Positions 1 through 5,110 of a stretch of DNA of 5,110 nucleotides are shown one piece after another. This stretch comes from Myxococcales bacterium. GTDB taxonomy: Bacteria; Myxococcota; Polyangia; Polyangiales; Polyangiaceae. A program made the translations under genes and the position numbers. Position 1 is the first letter of the stretch, and every line of letters begins with the position of its first letter. The notes beneath the pieces were generated by a model, which had not been told where the DNA came from, ran no database searches, and worked only from the letters and a program-made list of their open reading frames with translations. Location of the stretch: NCBI GenBank assembly GCA_003151595.1, contig PLXW01000004.1:1-5110 (forward strand). The letters are read 5' to 3'.

Positions 1-91
1 CGGGCGCGGCCGCGGGCGCGCGCGCTCCACCGCACGCCGCCACGAGCGCGCCCATCGCCGCGAACGTCCTCTGCGCCACGCGGACGATCAC
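1..91 (-). CDS. Probable lipoprotein, N-terminal fragment (cut by window edge)
   Basis: Only about 30 codons are visible. Read from a GTG at 91-89, they give a short n-region with Arg4 and Arg8, a hydrophobic stretch from Thr9 to Ala19, and a lipobox LVAAC with Cys20 followed by GG. An Ala/Pro-rich stretch follows, as is usual after the lipidated Cys. This is the pattern of a signal-peptidase II lipoprotein exported to the envelope; its mature function cannot be seen. The GTG lies 7 nt after the amidotransferase stop codon, so translational coupling is plausible, and I see no Shine-Dalgarno before it. Other possible starts are GTG 79-77, which still leaves a usable short signal, and ATG 55-53, which leaves too short a signal. 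The reading frame stays open to the window edge. With so little sequence, a chance open frame in GC-rich DNA is not excluded, but the lipobox makes a real gene more likely than not. Confidence 0.5.
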   Translation of the reverse strand, partial: MIVRVAQRTFAAMGALVAACGGARAPAAAP

Positions 92-98
92 GCGCGCG

Positions 99-929
99 TC
101 AGATCGCTTCGATGACCGGTTCGTTCCCACGCGCCAACGTCACCAGCACGCGGTCGGCGATCGGCTTCCAGCGCTGCGGCACCTCTTCGTCGAAATCGCT
201 CGCCAGCAGCACGAAATGCATCTGCGACAGCTCGGGGGTCTTTCGCTTCAACGATACGTCGTCGCCGATGATGGCCTCGGCGTCGGCGCGCCCGGCGAAC
301 ACGCGGTACGCCATCTTCTTCGCGCGGTGCGCGGCGACGAGGTACTCACCGTTCGTGATCATCAGGTTGATCGCGCCGGGCTCGCCGCCGATCTCGGCCG
401 TCATCCCGTCGATGACCTGCAGGCTCGATCGCAGCGCCTCGCGCACCGCGGCGGGCTCTACGACCATGTCGTTCAACCGCCCCGCGTCATGCAGGAACGA
501 CAAGTAGACGTGGAACAGGATCTCCGCGTCGGTCTCGCCGCGAATCCCCGCGCGCAAGAACTCGGGCACGCTCGCCGTCAGGCGCTCACGGATGGCGTCG
601 AACTTCGCGACCGTGCCTGTCTGCGCAAAAAGCCACTGGCGGTAGCGAAAAGGATGCGTGTTCTCGGTGCGCAAAGTACCCACCGTGGCGGATCGCACGT
701 GCCCGAGCACGACGTCGCCACGCACGTCGGCGCACTGCTTCGCCAGATCGATCTCCTCGCGATCGTCGATCGGCCGGCGGCGCATGAGCACTTCGCCCGC
801 TTGATAGAACCCGACGCCCCAGCCGAGCGGCTGCCCTCGCGCGCGCACGCGCAGCGCCTCGGTCTCGAAGGCGAGCACGCGCCCTGCGAGATCGGCGCGA
901 TTTCCCAACAGTCCGAACAGACGTGCCAT
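99..929 (-). CDS. Class II glutamine amidotransferase-fold protein, catalytic residues replaced
   Basis: A 276-residue protein with the layout of YafJ/EgtC-type class II (Ntn) glutamine amidotransferases. Visible landmarks are the N-terminal MARLFGLLGN, GWGVGFY at 36-42, the HVRSATVG segment at 77-84 followed by NTHPF at 90-94, QTG at 103-105, TDAE at 133-136 and a C-terminal ASDFDEE segment near 243-249. Active relatives begin Met-Cys, the processed Cys being the nucleophile, and carry His-Asn-Gly where this protein has Gln-Thr-Gly. Here residue 2 is Ala and the oxyanion Asn is Thr, so glutamine hydrolysis is unlikely by the known mechanism, although the Arg79 and NTHPF substrate-side motifs remain. 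A binding or regulatory role is inferred. I chose the ATG at 929-927 because it puts the family N-terminus at residue 1 and has GGAGA 10 nt upstream. An ATG at 977 would add 16 unconserved residues and lacks a Shine-Dalgarno. The upstream gene ends 110 nt away; the downstream lipoprotein frame begins 7 nt after the stop. Confidence 0.9.
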   Translation of the reverse strand: MARLFGLLGNRADLAGRVLAFETEALRVRARGQPLGWGVGFYQAGEVLMRRRPIDDREEIDLAKQCADVRGDVVLGHVRSATVGTLRTENTHPFRYRQWLFAQTGTVAKFDAIRERLTASVPEFLRAGIRGETDAEILFHVYLSFLHDAGRLNDMVVEPAAVREALRSSLQVIDGMTAEIGGEPGAINLMITNGEYLVAAHRAKKMAYRVFAGRADAEAIIGDDVSLKRKTPELSQMHFVLLASDFDEEVPQRWKPIADRVLVTLARGNEPVIEAI

Positions 930-939
930 CGTGATTTTG

Positions 940-944
940 TCTCC
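940..944 (-). promoter_or_regulatory. Ribosome binding site deciding the amidotransferase start
   Basis: GGAGA on the minus strand lies 10 nt before the ATG at 929-927. The competing upstream ATG at 977-975 has no purine-rich element in front of it, which favours the shorter protein. Confidence 0.6.
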
Positions 945-1039
945 GTTGCTTCTTCGGTACGCCGCCCGCGGTCTCATTGACGGCCAAGACGGCCAGCAGC
1001 GCTACTTTTGGGCTACGAAAGGTACGACAAGCGCTTCAT

Positions 1040-1210
1040 TCACTTCTCGGAATGAGTTGCATCGCGCGTACCACTTCGTGCACGCGCGACCAGAGCTTCC
1101 GTGCGGCGGCGAATGCGAAGCTCGAAGCGATCGGAGAGTGCGCGAACGCACCAAGGGGCGATCGCCGCGAGCGCGAGCGCTACGATCCAAACCGGTGCCG
1201 ATAGCGTCAT
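1040..1210 (-). CDS. Small single-span membrane protein (56 residues)
   Basis: A short gene filling most of the space between the TPR/PEGA-like gene and the amidotransferase gene. ATG at 1210-1208 is preceded by AAGGAGG (1228-1222), a near-perfect Shine-Dalgarno with an 11-nt spacer, and the frame ends at TGA 1042-1040. The protein has a short N-terminus, one hydrophobic segment at about residues 5-24 containing VWIVALALAAIAPW, then a strongly basic tail with LRIRRR at 31-36 and more Arg to about residue 49. By the positive-inside rule the tail should be cytoplasmic and the N-terminus outside. I do not recognise a named family; short one-span proteins with an Arg-rich tail are a general small-membrane-protein type. 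It lies 78 nt after the preceding stop and 110 nt before the amidotransferase start. The Shine-Dalgarno, the clean transmembrane-plus-basic-tail design and the matching strand support a real gene; the short length is the main doubt. Confidence 0.62.
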   Translation of the reverse strand: MTLSAPVWIVALALAAIAPWCVRALSDRFELRIRRRTEALVARARSGTRDATHSEK

Positions 1211-1221
1211 CGAACGCGCTG

Positions 1222-1228
1222 CCTCCTT
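1222..1228 (-). promoter_or_regulatory. Strong Shine-Dalgarno of the 56-residue gene
   Basis: AAGGAGG on the minus strand, 11 nt before the ATG at 1210-1208. It is the best match to the 16S rRNA tail that I noticed ahead of any gene in the window and is a main reason for calling the small gene. Confidence 0.65.
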
Positions 1229-1252
1229 CTTTCTGCCATAGGACGAGCCCTC

Positions 1253-1288
1253 GCGCGAGTGCGCGCGTGATGACGCGCGTGCGCTCGC
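1253..1288 (-). repeat. GC-rich inverted repeat right after the TPR/PEGA-like gene
   Basis: The arms 1261-1268 and 1273-1280 pair around a 4-nt loop (1269-1272) with seven Watson-Crick pairs and a G-T pair. The stem extends outward through 1260/1281 (wobble) and 1259/1282, then after mismatches through 1253-1255/1286-1288. It begins directly after the stop codon of the upstream gene. No T-run follows on the minus strand, so it is not a standard intrinsic terminator. It could stabilise the mRNA 3' end, attenuate read-through into the small gene, or simply result from alternating CG sequence. Confidence 0.4.
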
Positions 1289-2287
1289 TCAAAACGTGTG
1301 GATGACGCGGAGCCCCGCGCCGCCGACGTATGACTCTGGAGTCACGATGGTCGCAGTCTTCGTCTCGCTGTTGCCGACGACAAGGAGCACCACTCCTCCG
1401 ACGAGCGCTGCGCCACCGGCGGCGAACGCGACCGTGCTCACGAGCGAGAGCGTCTTGCCGGAGCTCGCTGCATCGACGCCGGCTTGATCGCACACGTGCG
1501 TCGCCTGATCGCAGTGCGTCGGATCGTTGATGATCGATTTCTTTCCGAGCACCATCAGCCCCGTCACCGCCCCTGCACCGAGGCCGACGAGTCCAATCGA
1601 CCCCAGCACGAGCCCCGCGGCGCGCGTCGAACCACCACCGGCCGCAACCTCGGCCCCATTCATATGCGGAAGGGGCGTGCGCGGAACGGGCGCGACCACG
1701 ACCGGCGCGATCGCCTCGACGTCGCCGGCGCGAAGCGTGAGCGTCTCCGCCTCGCCGACCTTGAGCGTGATCGTCGTGCGCTTCTCTTTGTGCCCGGGCG
1801 CCGTAACGACGATCATGTGCGTGCCGGGGTTCACGGGGATCGCGAGACCGAACGATGCGCTGCCGAGCTGAACGTCGTCGCGCATGACCTTGGCGTCGGC
1901 CGGGAGATCGGGCGCCGCGTTGAGCGTGAGATGCGGAATGGATTTCTCGAGCGCCGCGAGGTGCGACCTGGCGAACGGAATGCGATCGTCGTTCGCGCTC
2001 AGCGTCTCCAGCGCCGTCTTGAAATGCTCGTGCGCGCTCGCGACCTGCCCCAGGTGCTCCTCGCAGTCGGCGAGGTTGAGCAGCGTGCCCGGCGCGGGAT
2101 CGAGCCGCTGGCTCTCGGCGAACTTCGGGCAGGCCGTCGTCCAGTCCGCCTTCTCGGCCGCCTCACGCCCCTTCTGAAAGAGCGCGTCGGCCGCGGCCGG
2201 ATCCGTCACCGGCTGCGCGAAGGCAGGGGCCGCGGCGAAGCAAGCCGAAACGACGGCCGCGAGCCGTAGGCGAGAGACGATGTTCAT
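1289..2287 (-). CDS. Secreted or membrane TPR plus PEGA-like domain protein
   Basis: A 332-residue protein. Residues 1-24 form a signal peptide (Arg6 and Arg8, hydrophobic core, AFA before Gln25). Residues about 32-100 are TPR-like helices with the pattern ALFQKGREAAEK, ACPKFAESQRLDPAPGTLLN and LADCEEHLG, typical of a widespread myxobacterial envelope family. Residues about 118-187 are beta-rich and PEGA-like, including NPGTHMIVVTAPGH (153-166). Two hydrophobic segments follow at about 223-247 and 281-304, joined by a loop with Cys259 and Cys266. The function is unknown; TPRs suggest protein binding and PEGA-like folds suggest surface or scaffold roles. It starts 21 nt after the kinase stop, so the two are probably co-transcribed and it may be a partner or substrate of the kinase (inference). 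No Shine-Dalgarno precedes the ATG at 2287-2285; the gap is pyrimidine-rich and holds a small inverted repeat. The start is supported by the good signal peptide. Confidence 0.85.
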   Translation of the reverse strand: MNIVSRLRLAAVVSACFAAAPAFAQPVTDPAAADALFQKGREAAEKADWTTACPKFAESQRLDPAPGTLLNLADCEEHLGQVASAHEHFKTALETLSANDDRIPFARSHLAALEKSIPHLTLNAAPDLPADAKVMRDDVQLGSASFGLAIPVNPGTHMIVVTAPGHKEKRTTITLKVGEAETLTLRAGDVEAIAPVVVAPVPRTPLPHMNGAEVAAGGGSTRAAGLVLGSIGLVGLGAGAVTGLMVLGKKSIINDPTHCDQATHVCDQAGVDAASSGKTLSLVSTVAFAAGGAALVGGVVLLVVGNSETKTATIVTPESYVGGAGLRVIHTF

Positions 2288-2307
2288 CGACAGGAGAAAA
2301 CTTGTCG
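2288..2307 (-). repeat. Small inverted repeat filling the kinase to TPR-gene gap
   Basis: CGACA and TGTCG (2288-2292 and 2303-2307) could form a 5-bp stem with a 10-nt loop, occupying almost the whole 21-nt space between the kinase stop and the next ATG. On the minus strand the loop is pyrimidine-rich (TTTTCTCC) and there is no Shine-Dalgarno. Translation of the downstream gene may therefore depend on ribosomes arriving from the kinase gene. The stem is short and could be chance. Confidence 0.3.
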
Positions 2308-2308
2308 C

Positions 2309-3646
2309 TCAATGCCGCCGGTCTAGCAAGCTCGGGGTACGCGTCGCCGGCTTCGGGTCGGAAACCACCGCTTTTCCCGCGTCGGGCGCGTCGATCTCGA
2401 CGAGCAGCGCATCGTCAGAGGGGTGCGTGAGGCGCGGGTCGTCGGCGGGCGGAAGCGTGACCGCGACCGGGTCGACCGAGGCCGCGCTCGCCGCGCGCAT
2501 GGGCGCATCCCCGGGGTGACGCGCGAACGCCGCCAGCGTGAGGACGACGCCGAGCCCGGCGGCCGAGAGCCCCACCACGAACGGCGTACGGCTGGGCAAG
2601 CGCGCCGACGGAAGCGTATCGGACGCGGGGGCGGCCGACGGCGCCGACACGACGCCCGGCTCGCTCGTCTGCGTCCTGGTGAGCGAGAGCGAGGAGACGA
2701 CGTCACTCGAGTCGAGCTCCGAGTACGTCGGCGCGATCGGCACGCTCGTCGATCCGTCGCCGTGCGACGCGCGGTACGCCCGGCGGATCGCGCTCTTCAT
2801 CGCGTGCGCGTCGTGCCAGCGCTCTTCCTTCCGGAAAGAGAGCGCGCGATCGATCACCTCGGCCACCGCCGGGTGCACGTCGGGCACGATCGACGAGAGG
2901 CTCGGCGCGGCGTTCGTCATCGCGCTGAGCAGTTGCTCGTTCACCGTCTCGGCTTCGTGAACGAAGCGCCCGGTCAGGAGCGCGAACATCGTCGCGCCGA
3001 CGGCCCACAGGTCGGCGCGCGCGTCGACGTCGTCCCAGCGTCCGCGCGCCTGCTCGGGGGGCATGAACACCGGCGTCCCCATCGTGGCCCCGCCCTGCGT
3101 CGCGTTCGCGCGCGGCGACACTTCGCGCACGCGCGCGATGCCGAAGTCGAGCACCTTCACCTCGCCTTCGCGCGTGAGGAACACGTTCTCCGGCTTGATG
3201 TCGCGGTGAACGATCTCCTTGGCGTGCGCCGACGCGAGCACGTCGAGCAGTCGATCGGCGATCGAGAGCACCTCGACGATCGGGAGTCGCCTCCCCTTCC
3301 GCTCCCACCGCCGCTCGATCGTCTCGCCGAGGAGAAGCTCCATCACCAGGAACACCGAGCCGTCGTCGCCGACGTCGTCGTCGATGACCGACACTGCGCC
3401 CGCGTGATCCACTGCGTTCGCCAGGTACCCCTCGCGAAGAAAACGCGCCCTCACGTCGGGGCTCCGCGCGAGCTCGGCATGGAGCACTTTGACGGCGACG
3501 CGATTCCCGTTCCGGTGCGTCGCCGCGTAGACGACCGCCATGCCGCCGATCCCCAGGAGCTGATCGAGCCGCCACTTCCCCCTGAGGACCTGCCCTACGC
3601 GTGCACGCGCGCGGTCGACTTCGGAGTTCTTCGGGACGTCTTCCAT
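2309..3646 (-). CDS. Membrane-bound Ser/Thr protein kinase (Hanks type)
   Basis: A 445-residue kinase. The catalytic domain spans about residues 25-290: glycine loop GIGGMA (32-37), Lys53 in VAVKVL, probable helix-C Glu72, catalytic loop HRDIKPEN (147-154), DFG (167-169), and an activation segment with Thr183, Thr188 and Thr191 ending in GTPVFMPPEQ (190-199). All key residues are present and the Arg before the catalytic Asp makes it an RD kinase, so activation-loop autophosphorylation is expected. A Ser/Thr/Pro/Ala-rich linker (about 296-354) leads to one transmembrane span (about 356-375) and a short extracytoplasmic tail of about 70 residues. That tail has no recognisable PASTA or other sensor domain. 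The start at ATG 3646-3644 leaves about 24 residues before the kinase fold but has no clear Shine-Dalgarno; a TTG at 3664-3662 in the same frame follows GAGG at a short spacing and is an alternative. The 89-nt gap upstream holds no gene and no promoter I can defend. It probably signals envelope state with the TPR/PEGA-like protein encoded next (inference). Confidence 0.93.
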   Translation of the reverse strand: MEDVPKNSEVDRARARVGQVLRGKWRLDQLLGIGGMAVVYAATHRNGNRVAVKVLHAELARSPDVRARFLREGYLANAVDHAGAVSVIDDDVGDDGSVFLVMELLLGETIERRWERKGRRLPIVEVLSIADRLLDVLASAHAKEIVHRDIKPENVFLTREGEVKVLDFGIARVREVSPRANATQGGATMGTPVFMPPEQARGRWDDVDARADLWAVGATMFALLTGRFVHEAETVNEQLLSAMTNAAPSLSSIVPDVHPAVAEVIDRALSFRKEERWHDAHAMKSAIRRAYRASHGDGSTSVPIAPTYSELDSSDVVSSLSLTRTQTSEPGVVSAPSAAPASDTLPSARLPSRTPFVVGLSAAGLGVVLTLAAFARHPGDAPMRAASAASVDPVAVTLPPADDPRLTHPSDDALLVEIDAPDAGKAVVSDPKPATRTPSLLDRRH

Positions 3647-3735
3647 GAAGGCGCCCGAGCACAACGGGCCTCGACCGAAACGTACGTCTCGGGAGGGCCA
3701 CTGCTTCCCACTGCCACGAACGATTGGTCGGGGGG

Positions 3736-4626
<891 letters not shown>

Positions 4627-4632
4627 CGTCTG

Positions 4633-4637
4633 CTCCC
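4633..4637 (-). promoter_or_regulatory. Shine-Dalgarno of the SPOR-protein gene
   Basis: GGGAG within the purine-rich run GAGAGGGAG, 6 nt before the ATG at 4626-4624 and inside the 23-nt gap after argS. It fixes the start of this gene over the long upstream extension of the same frame. Confidence 0.75.
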
Positions 4638-4649
4638 TCTCGCCTGCGA

Positions 4650-5110
4650 TCAACTCTCGTCCGCGGTCTCGACCGCCGCCCCGTCCGCTGCCGCTTCCGG
4701 TCGATCCATCCGTTCGGGCGCGCTCACGCCGAGCAGCCCCAGGGTCGCCGCGTACACGATCCGGATCGCCTCGATCCACGCGATGCGCGCGCGCGTCTTG
4801 TCGAAGTCCCACTCGCGCTCCCACCCCGCCTTCGCCTGCACCGACGCGGGCGGGAGGATCGGATCGCTCTTCAAGCGCGTGAAGTAGCTCTGAAACGAGT
4901 TCGCCAGATCGTTCACGTAGAAGACGAGTTTGTGCGGCTCGCGCGTCTTGGCGGCGTCGGCGATCACCTCGGGGAGCTCCGACAGACGGTGCGCGATCGA
5001 CAGCTCGTCGGCGTTCGCCAGTGTCGCCCACGCCGCTTCGCTCAACGCGCCGCTCGGCTCGATGCCGAGCTCTTTGGCCTTGCGCAGGATCGAGCAGAGG
5101 CGCGCGTGGC
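4650..5110 (-). CDS. argS: Arginyl-tRNA synthetase, C-terminal part (cut by window edge)
   Basis: The last 152 residues of ArgS, which charges tRNA-Arg with arginine in the cytoplasm. The fragment is the C-terminal helical DALR anticodon-binding domain. It opens with HARLCSILRKA, the usual start of this region, and continues through EPHKLVFYVNDLANSFQSYF and ARIAWIEAIRIVYAATLGLL to the near-universal end LGVSAPERM. The HIGH-type catalytic motifs lie upstream of the window. The frame is open to the right edge; a TTG inside it near 5045 is not the true start. After the usual ERM end there is an extra tail of about 18 residues, rich in Asp, Glu and Ala, before the TGA at 4652-4650. The SPOR-protein gene follows 23 nt later, so the two are likely co-transcribed. 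Confidence 0.95.
   Translation of the reverse strand, partial: HARLCSILRKAKELGIEPSGALSEAAWATLANADELSIAHRLSELPEVIADAAKTREPHKLVFYVNDLANSFQSYFTRLKSDPILPPASVQAKAGWEREWDFDKTRARIAWIEAIRIVYAATLGLLGVSAPERMDRPEAAADGAAVETADES

Noticed and set aside
11..25. Alternating CG run as a possible Z-DNA element
   Set aside because: Short runs of this type recur across the window and follow from GC-rich codon use (GCG, CGC).
216..980. 254-residue plus-strand open frame opposite the amidotransferase gene
   Set aside because: No recognisable domain and shadow-like composition; the minus-strand frame has clear family motifs.
977..1000. GGCCGTC direct repeat or GGCC stem as a terminator after the small gene
   Set aside because: Only four base pairs can form and no T-run follows.
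990..1032. Possible sigma-70-like promoter (TTGTCG, 17 nt, AAGTAG) before the amidotransferase gene
   Set aside because: The -10 match is too weak to separate from chance in the most A/T-containing part of the gap.
1002..1493. 163-residue minus-strand open frame spanning the gap after the TPR/PEGA-like gene
   Set aside because: Extremely Arg-rich and overlaps the end of the TPR/PEGA-like gene out of frame; the 56-codon frame within the gap has a much better Shine-Dalgarno and protein design.
3694..3715. Sigma-54-like element (TGGCAG...AGCAG) upstream of the kinase
   Set aside because: The spacing between the GG and GC elements is one base short of the strict requirement and the -12 element is poor.

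Overview
The window is about 70% GC, and every gene I can support lies on the minus strand, so transcription runs from the right edge to the left. The protein style points to a myxobacterium (Myxococcota, probably Polyangia-like). The signs are a one-membrane-span Ser/Thr kinase, a secreted TPR/PEGA-like protein with two late hydrophobic segments, low-complexity Pro/Ala/Ser linkers and a short-signal lipoprotein. This placement is inferred from gene style, not from a marker gene.

Layout in transcription order. (1) 5110-4650: the 3' end of argS (arginyl-tRNA synthetase), cut by the window edge. (2) 4626-3736: a membrane-anchored protein with a C-terminal SPOR (peptidoglycan-binding) domain. 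It starts 23 nt after argS behind a good Shine-Dalgarno and carries an in-frame hexanucleotide tandem repeat. (3) 3646-2309: a Ser/Thr protein kinase with a complete catalytic set, one membrane span and a short extracytoplasmic tail. (4) 2287-1289: a secreted or membrane TPR plus PEGA-like protein, 21 nt after the kinase. (5) 1210-1040: a 56-residue single-span membrane protein with a strong Shine-Dalgarno. (6) 929-99: a class II glutamine amidotransferase-fold protein whose nucleophilic Cys and oxyanion Asn are both replaced. (7) 91-1: the start of a probable lipoprotein, cut by the left edge.

How they may work together: argS followed by a SPOR gene is a recurrent arrangement in proteobacteria, and the kinase and TPR/PEGA-like protein look like an added envelope-signalling pair. 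The gaps of 23, 89, 21, 78, 110 and 7 nt allow one long operon or several short ones. The 89, 78 and 110 nt gaps are the likely places for internal promoters or processing, but I found no convincing promoter in any of them.

The most notable points are the apparently inactive amidotransferase, the unlisted 56-residue membrane protein and the repeat in the SPOR protein linker. I see no CRISPR array, insertion sequence, tRNA or rRNA, and no clear new defence or mobile system. No stretch over 300 bases lacks a gene once the small gene at 1040-1210 is counted.
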